A stretch of DNA of 64,000 bases from the NCBI GenBank assembly GCA_947458455.1, contig CANGYJ010000004.1, forward strand, positions 248,001 through 312,000, written 5' to 3'. This DNA is from Verrucomicrobiaceae bacterium. Its GTDB lineage: Bacteria > Verrucomicrobiota > Verrucomicrobiia > Verrucomicrobiales > Verrucomicrobiaceae. The notes beneath the pieces are model-generated. The model was not told where the DNA came from, did not search any database, and saw only the letters and a list, made by a program, of their open reading frames with translations. Position 1 is the stretch's first letter. Every line of letters begins with the position of its first letter. Positions 22,996 to 31,391 of the stretch are shown here, piece after piece. Made by a program: the position numbers and the translations under genes.

Positions 22996-23901
22996 ATGAG
23001 TCTCCGCGTCACTAGCCTCGTTTTGCTGCTCGCCTGCGCCACCGCCCAGGCACTCACCGTCGTGGGCTACAACGCCACGGAGAACAACCGCTTCGCCAGC
23101 GGCTATTCCACCGCTCCGGTGCCAAATAGCAGCGGCTCCTTCATCGGTGCTGGCATGGACTGGTCCGGCGTCGGCTGGGATGCAGGCCTCAGCACGCGGA
23201 GTATCGCCATGATCAGCGATCAATACTTCGTCTTCGCCAGCCACTACGCCACGGGCAGCACAATCCAATTCCTGAGCCCCACACTGCTCGCCGCGAATCC
23301 CGGCAACCCTGCCGCCGCCGTGGTCTCCTACACCGTGCAAAGCCGCACGCAGCTCGTCTCTCCGATCAGCGGCATGGCGGGAGACTTCAGCATCGGAAAG
23401 TTCACCACGCCGCTGAATCCCGCCCACGGCATCGCGCAGTATCCCATCCTTGAGCTCGATAGCCTCAGTGCCTACATCGACCTGCCCGTGCTGATGTACG
23501 GCCACAACGATCTCACGACGAACAGCACCATCATCGGCACCAACACCATCTCCGCCTTCTACCACTACAACCTGCACGGCGGCGATGGCATCAATGACAC
23601 CTTCGCGGCCGGTTACAGCTTCCAGCCCGCCTCCCCTGGCGATTCGCAATTCGAAGGCGGTGATTCCGGCAGCCCCACCTTCGCCTTTTACCAAGGCCGC
23701 CTCGCCCTCGTCGGCACCCACAGCGCCATCACGACTATCAGCGGCACACCGTGGAGCTTCGATAACTTCATCCCCGTCTATCTCGACCAGCTCCAAGCCC
23801 TTAACGTGGCCTTCACCACCGTGCCAGAACCTTCGCGGATGCTTTTGCTGATGCTCGGGGTGCTTTGTGTGATGCGGCGGAGAAAACGCCTCACGGCATG
23901 A
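22996..23901 (+). CDS. PEP-CTERM trypsin-like serine protease
   Basis: 301 residues with signal peptide MSLRVTSLVLLLACATAQA. A chymotrypsin-fold triad can be assigned: His in VFASHYATG, Asp in GDFSIGKF, Ser in GGDSGSPTF. The C-terminus VPEPSRMLLLMLGVLCVMRRRKR is a complete PEP-CTERM sorting signal (PEP, hydrophobic helix, basic tail), so the protein should be processed by an exosortase and retained at the cell surface or in extracellular polymer. The exosortase is not in the window. It overlaps the convergent lipoprotein gene by 11 bp. Confidence 0.85.
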   Translation: MSLRVTSLVLLLACATAQALTVVGYNATENNRFASGYSTAPVPNSSGSFIGAGMDWSGVGWDAGLSTRSIAMISDQYFVFASHYATGSTIQFLSPTLLAANPGNPAAAVVSYTVQSRTQLVSPISGMAGDFSIGKFTTPLNPAHGIAQYPILELDSLSAYIDLPVLMYGHNDLTTNSTIIGTNTISAFYHYNLHGGDGINDTFAAGYSFQPASPGDSQFEGGDSGSPTFAFYQGRLALVGTHSAITTISGTPWSFDNFIPVYLDQLQALNVAFTTVPEPSRMLLLMLGVLCVMRRRKRLTA

Positions 23902-24445
23902 GCAGTGGACGAAGCTCGACGGGGGTCAGCTCACGCGGCAGAGGCTTCCAGGGGTAATGATCGGTTTGGATGAGGGACCACTGGAGGATGCCGCCGCTGC
24001 GCCAGGCATCGAGGATGAGGCCGGTGTCAAAGGGCTGGCCGTGGGCGGTGACGACGAGGCCATTGTGCTCACGGAGGGTGGCACGACGGGCGGCGGCGAG
24101 GTGGAGATCGAGGGTGCGCGGATGCAGAGCATGCAACGCGGGGAAGAGCGCCTCACGCCATTGATGGCAGAGGCCTTGCTCGCGGAGTCCGGTGTTCACG
24201 AGGAAGTTGTTCATCCACGGTAACTGCGCGGGACGCCATTCACGATTGAGCTGTGCGGCACGCTCGACGGCGGCAGTGGCGAGGGACGCGGCTTCTTTCG
24301 CGGAAACGGATGGGCTCAGGGCTTTGAGATCAGCGGCGAGTTTGCTGGCTCGTGCTTGGCGAGCGGCGGGTGATTCGGGGGAAACACAGCTGAGGCTGAG
24401 CAGGGGCAATAGACAATAGAGGATCAACGATCGGAGGCGGGACAT
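23891..24445 (-). CDS. Lipoprotein of unknown function
   Basis: 184 residues. The leader SLILYCLLPLLSLSC ends in a lipobox cysteine. The mature part is mostly helical, with EAASLATAAVERAAQLNREWRPAQLPWMNNFLVNTG and a later DHYPWKPLPRELTP. I recognise no family. It is the last gene of a tight minus-strand run: only 3 bp separate it from the coiled-coil gene upstream. Confidence 0.75.
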   Translation of the reverse strand: MSRLRSLILYCLLPLLSLSCVSPESPAARQARASKLAADLKALSPSVSAKEAASLATAAVERAAQLNREWRPAQLPWMNNFLVNTGLREQGLCHQWREALFPALHALHPRTLDLHLAAARRATLREHNGLVVTAHGQPFDTGLILDAWRSGGILQWSLIQTDHYPWKPLPRELTPVELRPLLMP

Positions 24446-24448
24446 GCG

Positions 24449-25843
24449 TCACGATTGAATGAGCTGCTGCGCCTGCTGTTGCCAGTGATCGCGGGTAGCG
24501 CGGTTTTTGAAGGCGAGGAGTTCGCTGAAGGCGCGGAGGTCGTCGTCGTTCCATTCGGCGATCTGCCTCCAGGTGCGGATGCCGAGGGCGTGGAGCTGAT
24601 CGCTGAGCACACCTTTGATGCCTTTGATCTGGGTGAGATCGTCGTCGGGCTGGCTGGCGAGAGCGGTGGTCTGCTGGAGGGTTTTGTGAAGGGCACGCTG
24701 CTGGTTTTGCAGGGACTCGACGGCGCTTTGCGCTTCGGAAAGGCGCTCGGCGCTGCTGCCGAGGCTGCGGCGGGCGAGGCCGAGGCCGGCGAGGTCGGGC
24801 GGGGTCTTCGATTCGAGCAGGGTAACGCGGCGCTGCCAGTCGTCCCGCTCCTGCGTGAGGGCGGCGAGGATGGAAAGCTGCGGCGCGCGGGCAGTTTCGA
24901 TCTCGGCGAGCTTTTCCTGGGCGTTGGGCGCGGTGGTTGTTGAAGGCTTCTTCTTGGTGGCGCGAGGTTTGGGCGCGGCTTTTTCGACTTTGGGAGCCGG
25001 AGCTGGTGTTGGAGCTTCGACGACGGGCTGAACGAGAGGCGCGGGAGCGGGCGACGGGACTTCCGAGAGCTTTTGCCGAAGCACAGCGAGCTCGGCGCGG
25101 GTGGCGGCGGCAAGTTGATCGCGAAGGGAGGTGAGTTCGCTTTGGGTGGCTTGCGCCGCGCTTTCGGAAGTGGCGGCGGCTTCGGCGAGTTTTTGTTGGA
25201 GAGCGGTGATTTCAGCGCGGGAGGCTTCGAGGCTGCTTTGGGCGTTTTGAGCTGCTTCGGAGGCTTTTTGGGCTTCGGCGGCGAGCGAGGCGTTTTGCTG
25301 GCGGAGGGCGGAGAGTTCCTCGTCGGCTTCATCAGCGGCGGAGAGCTTTTGCTGGATGGTGGAGACCTCGGATTGATGCGCCACTTTCGCATCGGCGAGC
25401 TGCTGGCGGAGGGTGGCGGCTTCGGAGGCGAAGGCTTGGGCGAGGGCGAGATCGGTTTCGAGCTGGTGCTGCTTCTTGAGTGCCTCGGCGAGGTTGGCGG
25501 AGGATTGCGAGAGGAGATGGGCGTTGTCCGCCTGAAGCGTGGCGAGCCGGGTTTCGAGGTTTTTGCGGTCTTCGAGGAGGCGGACGTTTTCGTTTTCGAG
25601 GACTTCGTTGGCCTGGATGAGCGGCGCGGCATCGCTGACATGCACGCTGCCACTGCTGACCTCCACACGAGCGGCATCCCTTTCGTCCATGGCAGCGCGG
25701 GCGAGGCGGCGCTGCTCCTCGACCTCATCCTGGAGCTTCTTCACGCGGTCGCCACGCCACATCCAGCCGAGCCACGCGAAGACGCCGGCGGCGAGGGCGA
25801 GCAGCACGGTGAATTCGAGCAGGAACCAGAAGGTGGAGGACAC
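24449..25843 (-). CDS. Membrane-anchored coiled-coil protein with C-terminal helix-hairpin-helix-like domain
   Basis: 464 residues. One N-terminal membrane helix (TFWFLLEFTVLLALAAGVFAWLGWMW), then about 200 residues of coiled coil rich in Ala, Glu and Gln, a Pro/Ala/Lys linker (APAPKVEKAAPKPRATKKK), a second helical region, and a C-terminal domain DDLTQIKGIKGVLSDQLHALGIRTWRQIAEW that matches the HhH-like module found in many PVC and proteobacterial inner-membrane proteins. Role unknown; it could bind nucleic acid near the membrane. Spacing of 6 bp to the upstream gene and 3 bp to the lipoprotein gene indicates an operon. Confidence 0.8.
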   Translation of the reverse strand: MSSTFWFLLEFTVLLALAAGVFAWLGWMWRGDRVKKLQDEVEEQRRLARAAMDERDAARVEVSSGSVHVSDAAPLIQANEVLENENVRLLEDRKNLETRLATLQADNAHLLSQSSANLAEALKKQHQLETDLALAQAFASEAATLRQQLADAKVAHQSEVSTIQQKLSAADEADEELSALRQQNASLAAEAQKASEAAQNAQSSLEASRAEITALQQKLAEAAATSESAAQATQSELTSLRDQLAAATRAELAVLRQKLSEVPSPAPAPLVQPVVEAPTPAPAPKVEKAAPKPRATKKKPSTTTAPNAQEKLAEIETARAPQLSILAALTQERDDWQRRVTLLESKTPPDLAGLGLARRSLGSSAERLSEAQSAVESLQNQQRALHKTLQQTTALASQPDDDLTQIKGIKGVLSDQLHALGIRTWRQIAEWNDDDLRAFSELLAFKNRATRDHWQQQAQQLIQS

Positions 25844-25849
25844 GGGGAT

Positions 25850-27436
25850 TTATGATTTGGGGCGGAGGAGGGCGCGGATTTGTTCGAGGGTATCGGCGGC
25901 GGCTTCTTCAATGAGATTTGGGGGGATGTCTTCGGGGAGGAGGCCGGATTTGGCAAGAGCTCCGGGCTCGATGAGCGCGGGCGTGACTTCGAGGGTCTTC
26001 CAAGTGCCGCCGGGCGTGGCAAAGGCGAGCTGGGGCTTGGCTCCACGCGGCGGGAGGCTCTTGGCGGTGTGCAAAACATCGTCGGAGGGCTGGCAATGGC
26101 CTCGCACGGCGAAGAAATCCGACTCGGTGACGACGCCGGGCGCATACGCGGTCTTCACGGCAGCGATGAGCTGGGCATGCAGCGATGGCTCGGCGATCTG
26201 GCCGCTGAGGAGGGCTTTGTTGCCGATCAAGGCGAGCACGATGAAGGCGGGCTGGGTGCGGGCGATGGGCGGCATGTTGGCCTCGCTGCCCTGGAGGAAG
26301 TCGATGAGCTGGGCGTTGTCCTCACGGAGGAGGGCGGGATCGAGGCCCTCGGGGAGTTTTTCCTTCCACGATGGCTCTTCGCGGGAGCCACGCCAATCGA
26401 GCGGGAGCCAGGCCTGGCCGCTGATGCCGAGGTGGAAGGCCTTTTCTTCTTCCGCATCGCTAGCTGGCAGCAGGGCGGTAGTGAAGGGACCAAAATCGGC
26501 GATGGGACGACGCGCGGCATTCACGCGGATGTCATCGTGGATGCGGCGAGCCGGAAAAATCTCGAGCGCTTCATCGAGCAGGGCGCGTTTGATGGCGGCG
26601 CTGCCGACTTCTCCGCGAAGCAAGATGCGCTGATCCCGCACGGCCATGAAGAGATGGCCGAGCGGGAGCTTTTCGAGGGCGGCGCTTTGCTTGGCCCGCT
26701 CGCTGGCGGTGGCGTGATCCTGCCGAAGGGTGGCGAGGAGAGGGGCGATGTCCTTTTTCCATTCGTCGTCCTTCACACCGAGGGCGGTGGCTTGATCGCG
26801 GAGGGCGTCATCACCTTCACTGAGCTTCATCTTCTGCCAGCGGCCGCCGATGCGGGCGAGGTGCAGCTCGACGCTCGATGAGGGCGGCGGTAGGCCACCG
26901 AGCGTGGCGGAGATGTCGGCTGCTTCGTCGTGATCTTCGAGATCCGAGGTGAGCGAACCGCTGACGCTGCCGCCCTTCGCACTCCAGCTTTCCTTGATGC
27001 TGCGGGCGAGATCGCGAGCCTCGAACTCGGTGGCGGCCTCGCCGAGGAGCGTGGCTTTGGCCCCGTGCGCGGCGAGGAGCATCCAGCCGGGCGGGAAGGG
27101 CACGATTTCGATGTCGTTGTGCACGGCGGAGACGGGGTTCAAAGTCTGACCGAGGCCGCTGGCGATCATCGTGGGGGCGCGGACGTGGTCACGCACGGCG
27201 GCTTCGATGGTAAGCTTGTCCTGCACGCTCCGGACCTGACCGGTGAGATGGGCCACTTGGCCTTGGAAAGCCGTTTGCACCTTATCGAGCCGCTTCACGA
27301 GTGTTTGCTGGGCAGCGAGAGCCTCGCGGGTAGCGGCGGTGAGCTTGGCCTCCAGGCGCGGCAGCAGCACGAACGCCCCCGCACACCAAAAGGCGGCAAA
27401 GACGCCAGCGGCGATGAGGCAGCGCACGGGATTCAT
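25850..27436 (-). CDS. Membrane-anchored protein of unknown function with BON/OmpA-like segments
   Basis: 528 residues from the ATG preceding NPVRCLIAAGVFAAFWCAGAFVLLPRL, which is a membrane anchor. A coiled coil follows, then two alternating segments that look like BON-type modules (ILLRGEVGSAAIKRALLDEALEIFP and LLSGQIAEPSLHAQLIAAVKTAYAPG). The C-terminus EEAAADTLEQIRALLRPKS is helical. No catalytic motif is visible. It sits between the phosphatase and the coiled-coil gene in an apparent operon (19-bp and 6-bp gaps), so a joint envelope role is plausible. Confidence 0.72.
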   Translation of the reverse strand: MNPVRCLIAAGVFAAFWCAGAFVLLPRLEAKLTAATREALAAQQTLVKRLDKVQTAFQGQVAHLTGQVRSVQDKLTIEAAVRDHVRAPTMIASGLGQTLNPVSAVHNDIEIVPFPPGWMLLAAHGAKATLLGEAATEFEARDLARSIKESWSAKGGSVSGSLTSDLEDHDEAADISATLGGLPPPSSSVELHLARIGGRWQKMKLSEGDDALRDQATALGVKDDEWKKDIAPLLATLRQDHATASERAKQSAALEKLPLGHLFMAVRDQRILLRGEVGSAAIKRALLDEALEIFPARRIHDDIRVNAARRPIADFGPFTTALLPASDAEEEKAFHLGISGQAWLPLDWRGSREEPSWKEKLPEGLDPALLREDNAQLIDFLQGSEANMPPIARTQPAFIVLALIGNKALLSGQIAEPSLHAQLIAAVKTAYAPGVVTESDFFAVRGHCQPSDDVLHTAKSLPPRGAKPQLAFATPGGTWKTLEVTPALIEPGALAKSGLLPEDIPPNLIEEAAADTLEQIRALLRPKS

Positions 27437-27455
27437 GGCAAAAAATGACGAGGGA

Positions 27456-28151
27456 TCAGGCGGCGGCGGCCTGGGCGAGCACTTCCGCCTGGGTGAGGCG
27501 GCGCACATGACCGTGCTGATTGACCTGGATAAAAACATCCGTGCTCACATCCGTGCCAGTGAGCCATCCATCGCCGTAGGCCCAGGTATCGATGCAGAGG
27601 CATCCGGGCTTGATGGCGGGCAGGCCATTCTTCTGAGCCGTGTGGCCGCAGACGACGGTCTTGCCTGAAAAGTGTGCGTGCGCATCATCAAAGCGCCGCC
27701 AGAAGAGCCAGTCATCGCCTTGATCTGCGAGGGGGAGCACGGCATTCACGCCGGCGTGGGCAAAGATGTGGGTGGAGGTCTCAAAGTAGCGCTGGCAGCG
27801 CTTTTCCATGAACTCCCAATGCGCCTTAGGCACGGCGGTCCACTCCGGCACGGGAGCACCAGCGTAGCTTTCCATCGTGCTGCGTCCGCCGATGGCCAGC
27901 CAGTACTCGAAGTCGATCTCCCGCTTCTTGGTATCGAGCATGAGGATCTCGTGGTTGCCCATGATGGGCACGAGTTTCGTCTGCGAGTCGAGTTCGATGA
28001 GTCGCTGGATGACGCCTTTCGTGTCGGGCCCACGGTCCACATAGTCCCCGAGGGTGACGAGGGTATCCTCCTTCCCCGGAGCCAGCTCTCGCAATAGTAC
28101 GTCCAAAGCCGTGGAACAGCCGTGAATGTCGCCAATGACCAGAGTGCGCAT
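27456..28151 (-). CDS. PPP-type serine/threonine protein phosphatase (metallophosphoesterase)
   Basis: 231 residues with all PPP signature blocks: GDIHGC, GDYVDRGPD, GNHE, HAGVN and CGHTAQ. These ligands bind the dinuclear metal centre. Bacterial PPP enzymes dephosphorylate Ser/Thr/Tyr-phosphorylated proteins or act on diadenosine tetraphosphate (ApaH-like), and sequence alone does not separate these. It heads the four-gene minus-strand operon that ends with the lipoprotein. The start is the ATG directly before RTLVIGDIHG. Confidence 0.9.
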   Translation of the reverse strand: MRTLVIGDIHGCSTALDVLLRELAPGKEDTLVTLGDYVDRGPDTKGVIQRLIELDSQTKLVPIMGNHEILMLDTKKREIDFEYWLAIGGRSTMESYAGAPVPEWTAVPKAHWEFMEKRCQRYFETSTHIFAHAGVNAVLPLADQGDDWLFWRRFDDAHAHFSGKTVVCGHTAQKNGLPAIKPGCLCIDTWAYGDGWLTGTDVSTDVFIQVNQHGHVRRLTQAEVLAQAAAA

Positions 28152-28235
28152 GGTTGGGGGGAGATGCGGAGAATGCGGCACGAGGGAGAAATGGCAACCC
28201 CGGATTCGATGGTGGCGGCCCGGTGCTAGCCCAGG

Positions 28236-29369
28236 CTATTCCTTGACCTTGCCGACGAGTTTCGTGGCGATGTCGTGGACCTTCGTGCCGGGTTTCAGGT
28301 CGTCGATGATGTCTTTCCAGGGCAGGGTGAACTCGATGGAGCCCATGGCGTAAGCCGCAATTTCATAGGGCGAGTAGGAGAAGCCGATGCCGCCGGGCAC
28401 GAGGAACCAGTTTTCATTCAGCTCGAGCTTGTCGTCGAAGAGACCGGCCTCCTTCAGCGAGGCCTCGGGCTTCTGGCCGCGGCTTCTGAGGATCTCCGAC
28501 CGGCCGAGAGCAGCCCATTTTTCCTCAAAGCCGGGCTTCATGAGGTCGGCGAGCTTCAGTTCCTTGCCGGTGGCGATGTCGAGGGTGTGATAGCCGCTAC
28601 CGTGATGGCCATGAGCACCACCTTCAAACGCGTAGCTGGCATTTTCCACGGTGAGGAAGCCGCTTTCATTCATGCAGACGCGGAAGTCCTCGCTCTGGCT
28701 GCTGATGTAGTTTTGATCAGCTTCCTTTTCACCACGCACCTGATCGCGGAGGTGCTTCGTGAGCGCCTCGGGCGTGGCGGGGAGCTTGCCATCGCGGTCG
28801 ATGCTGTTGCGGGCGAGCAGGGCGAGGCGGGAATTCAGCGCCTGGGCTTTTTTATCCCGCACACGGAGGAAGGTGACATCCATCTGGCTGCCACGACGCG
28901 TGGTGCCGATCTGCTCGATGTAGGAGAAATCGATCTTCAGGCGCTCCACCTTCACGGTGCCAGCCGGGTAGCTTTCCTTCAAAGCGATGGGCAGCTTCTT
29001 TTTGCCATCCGGAGCGGTCCAAGTGCCGGTGATGCGGTCGTCCTCCATCGTGATGCTCCAGCGGCCGGTGATCTGCTCCTCGCCCTCCGGCGTGTAGCCA
29101 GCGATCTCGCGGAACTGGAAGCCCTCCGCCGCCTCGTCATGCACGAGCGAGATGGGCAGGCCGGATTTGTGATAGTGGTAGGCCGCGTCGTAAAGGAAGC
29201 CACTCTCGCTGATCTCCCGCTCGGTAAAGAGCAGCGTGATGCCGAGGTTCTTGCCCAGCGTGCCCTCAAAGCGGCGCACGAGGCTCGGTGCAGCCTCCTC
29301 ATCCTGAGCGTGAAGCAAGGCAATGGTGACAAACAGGGCGGCACCGAGGAGGAAAAGTCGGCGTTTCAT
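28236..29369 (-). CDS. Secreted DUF3298 (RsiV-like) domain protein
   Basis: 377 residues with signal peptide MKRRLFLLGAALFVTIALLHA. The C-terminal half carries the DUF3298 hallmark YAFEGGAHGHHGSGYHTLDIATGKELKLADLM. In Bacillus RsiV this domain binds lysozyme, but here no sigma factor or transmembrane anchor accompanies it, so that role cannot be transferred. The N-terminal half, with ISESGFLYDAAYHYHKSG, is unassigned. It is transcribed divergently from the golvesin-domain gene. Confidence 0.8.
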   Translation of the reverse strand: MKRRLFLLGAALFVTIALLHAQDEEAAPSLVRRFEGTLGKNLGITLLFTEREISESGFLYDAAYHYHKSGLPISLVHDEAAEGFQFREIAGYTPEGEEQITGRWSITMEDDRITGTWTAPDGKKKLPIALKESYPAGTVKVERLKIDFSYIEQIGTTRRGSQMDVTFLRVRDKKAQALNSRLALLARNSIDRDGKLPATPEALTKHLRDQVRGEKEADQNYISSQSEDFRVCMNESGFLTVENASYAFEGGAHGHHGSGYHTLDIATGKELKLADLMKPGFEEKWAALGRSEILRSRGQKPEASLKEAGLFDDKLELNENWFLVPGGIGFSYSPYEIAAYAMGSIEFTLPWKDIIDDLKPGTKVHDIATKLVGKVKE

Positions 29370-29448
29370 GCGCGGCGTAGATGGGGCGGGCCAAGGCATT
29401 GTTCAATGAACGCTTTGACTGGAATGAATCGTTTCGAGTCCAGCTCCC

Positions 29449-30036
29449 ATGAATTTTCGATGCCTCCTCCTGCTGCCCGCTTTGATCGTCACTGCCTCGC
29501 TGGCCGGGGAAAAGCTCGCGCCGCATCCGAAGGCGCTGCCGAACACCCACGCCGCTGGCGAGGTGGATCGCCCTGAGATGGTGAAACACATCGTCGCCGA
29601 TCCGGCGAAGCTCCCTGGCATCGTCGTCGATGAGATCGCCGCCGAACTGGTGGGTGAATGGCAGTATTCCACGCACACGCCGCCGTATGTCGGGCTCGGT
29701 TACATCCACGACATGAAATCTGGCAAAGGAGCGAAATCGGTCACTTTCACCCCCGAGCTACCGCAGGCCGGCTGGTATGAAGTGCGGCTGGCGCATTGCT
29801 ACAACGTCCGCCGTGCCACCAACACGCCCGTGACCATTCACCATGCCGATGGCGAGGCCACGATGCGCCTCAACCAGCAGGAGGCGCCACCGCATGCGCA
29901 TCTGTTTCGCACGCTCGGCGTCTTCCGCTTTGAAAAAGGCTGTGCCGGTTGGGTGCGCATCTCCAATGACGGCACCGAGCCGACGAAAGTCGTCATCGCC
30001 GATGCGGTGCAGTTTCTCCCCGTGGAGAAAAAGTAA
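29449..30036 (+). CDS. Secreted golvesin C-terminal-like domain protein
   Basis: 195 residues with signal peptide MNFRCLLLLPALIVTASLA. The mature part from IVVDEIAAELVGEW to VVIADAVQFLP is one golvesin/xanthan-lyase-type beta-sandwich, with the conserved GWYEVRLAHCYNVRRATNTPVTIHH and GWVRISNDGT blocks. In PVC bacteria this domain is often the tail of FAD-dependent oxidoreductases or hydrolases; here it stands alone and would bind carbohydrate or a partner. It is convergent with the next gene, 6 bp apart. Confidence 0.85.
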   Translation: MNFRCLLLLPALIVTASLAGEKLAPHPKALPNTHAAGEVDRPEMVKHIVADPAKLPGIVVDEIAAELVGEWQYSTHTPPYVGLGYIHDMKSGKGAKSVTFTPELPQAGWYEVRLAHCYNVRRATNTPVTIHHADGEATMRLNQQEAPPHAHLFRTLGVFRFEKGCAGWVRISNDGTEPTKVVIADAVQFLPVEKK

Positions 30037-30042
30037 GCCCGC

Positions 30043-30591
30043 TTACCACCACAGCACGTCGATGAAGAAGGTGGCGGTCATTGCCAGCGAGATGCCCACC
30101 CGCAGCACGAGTCCCACACCGGTTCCAAGCAAGGTGCCCCAGGTGCTCTTGATCGCCGGTTGAAGGCGCTGCTTCGCAAACAGCAGCTCAAAGGCAAAGC
30201 CGCCGATCAGCGGCCCCAGCAGCAAACCCAACGGACCAAAAAACAAGCCCACGATGCCGCCGATGAACACGCCGGCAATGCCCCAGCGACTCGCTCCGAA
30301 CCATCGCGCCCCCATCATGCCGCTGAAAAAATCCACCGCATAAGCCAGGCAGAACCACAGGATCAAGAGCACGATACCCCAGGTGCTCATCCCGCTCTCC
30401 GGGAGCAGCAGTGTATGCACGATGCCCGCCACCACGATGAGCAGCGGCCCCGGCAAAAACGGCACGATGGCTCCCACCAAGCCCACAATGAGCAGCGAGA
30501 TCGTGAGCGACCACACGCCCAGCGTGCCCCACGGCAGACCGCCGAAAAAGTGAGCCACGCAGCTCCACGCACTGGAAAGCCACTCAAGCAT
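30043..30591 (-). CDS. DUF456 membrane protein
   Basis: 182 residues from MLEWLSSAWSCVAHFFGG. Typical DUF456 pattern: a GLVGAIVPFLPGPLLIVVAGIVH segment near the N-terminus and the glycine-rich pair WGIAGVFIGGIVGLFFGPLGLLLGPLIGGFAFELL. Four to five hydrophobic helices are visible. Function unknown for the family. It overlaps the end of the upstream nitroreductase gene by 8 bp. Confidence 0.88.
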   Translation of the reverse strand: MLEWLSSAWSCVAHFFGGLPWGTLGVWSLTISLLIVGLVGAIVPFLPGPLLIVVAGIVHTLLLPESGMSTWGIVLLILWFCLAYAVDFFSGMMGARWFGASRWGIAGVFIGGIVGLFFGPLGLLLGPLIGGFAFELLFAKQRLQPAIKSTWGTLLGTGVGLVLRVGISLAMTATFFIDVLWW

Positions 30592-31198
30592 GCGCGGTGG
30601 CCCTCCATTCGATTTTTGAGGCCACCGGCTGCCGCACACTGCGCGGCCACTTCAGCCCCTCACGCGGCCAGCCGAGGTAGATGAGGCCCACGCAGCGGTC
30701 TTCCCCACCCACCTTCAAAAACTCGCGAAACGAAGCGCCCTCCAGCAGCGGCGGCGATGACCAGTAACTCCCCAGCCCCGCCGCCGTGGCACTGAGCATG
30801 AGATTTTGCAGCGCACAGGCCACCGCCTCCATCTCCTCGATCGCCGGGATCTTCGCCCCCCCGCGACGCTCCATCACGCAGGCAATGACGACCGGTGCCA
30901 GCAGCGGATTCGTGCCGATCTTCTCCAGCTTATCCTCCCGGAACTCCGCCGGCGGCGTCACCTCGCGATACGTCTGCTGCATCAGGCTCACGAGTTCCTT
31001 CCTCACCTCACCTTGGAACACATGAAACCTCCACGGCTCCGTGAGACCATGATTCGGAGCCCAGGTGGCATTCTCGATCAGCTCCGTCACCAGCTCTGCC
31101 GATACCTCACGCGCAGGATCGAGATCCTGAGGCTTGATCGAGCGGCGGTGACGAATGAGCGCGGTAAGCTCCGCGAGAGTAACAAGGCTGTCCGGCAT
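30584..31198 (-). CDS. Nitroreductase-family flavoprotein
   Basis: 204 residues, FMN-dependent nitroreductase fold. RHRRSIKPQDL at the N-terminus, ATWAPNHGLTEPWRFHVF (FMN and dimer contact) and the GLGSYWSSPPLL / VGLIYLGWPREG C-terminal blocks place it near the YdjA-like branch. It would reduce quinones or nitro compounds with NAD(P)H. The downstream DUF456 gene overlaps it, so both are probably one transcript. Confidence 0.9.
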   Translation of the reverse strand: MPDSLVTLAELTALIRHRRSIKPQDLDPAREVSAELVTELIENATWAPNHGLTEPWRFHVFQGEVRKELVSLMQQTYREVTPPAEFREDKLEKIGTNPLLAPVVIACVMERRGGAKIPAIEEMEAVACALQNLMLSATAAGLGSYWSSPPLLEGASFREFLKVGGEDRCVGLIYLGWPREGLKWPRSVRQPVASKIEWRATAHA

Positions 31199-31277
31199 GG
31201 TGGTGATCCCTTTCCACAGGCCTGAGAGGGAAGCTAGTGGGACAGCGAGTCATCTTTTCACAAACCCTCCCCGAAAA

Positions 31278-31315
31278 CCAAAACGCGCCCAGCCTTTCGA
31301 CCGGACGCGTTTTGG
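31278..31315 (-). terminator. Stem-loop between ahcY and the nitroreductase gene
   Basis: Perfect 10-bp arms CCAAAACGCG / CGCGTTTTGG around an 18-base loop. On the minus strand the T-rich descending arm continues into GGTTTTC, fitting a terminator for ahcY 77 bp after its stop. Confidence 0.5.
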
Positions 31316-31368
31316 GGTTTTGGGGGTGGTGATGGGAAGTGTGGTGCAGGACTCTGGCCTGCTCTGAA

Positions 31369-31385
31369 TCAGCCCGGAGGGCTGA
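31369..31385. repeat. 7-bp GGA/TCC-triloop hairpin at the ahcY 3' end
   Basis: TCAGCCC-GGA-GGGCTGA, 6 bp beyond the ahcY stop codon. It belongs to the class of 5- to 9-bp triloop hairpins seen at several gene ends here. Confidence 0.5.
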
Positions 31386-31391
31386 ACCACA

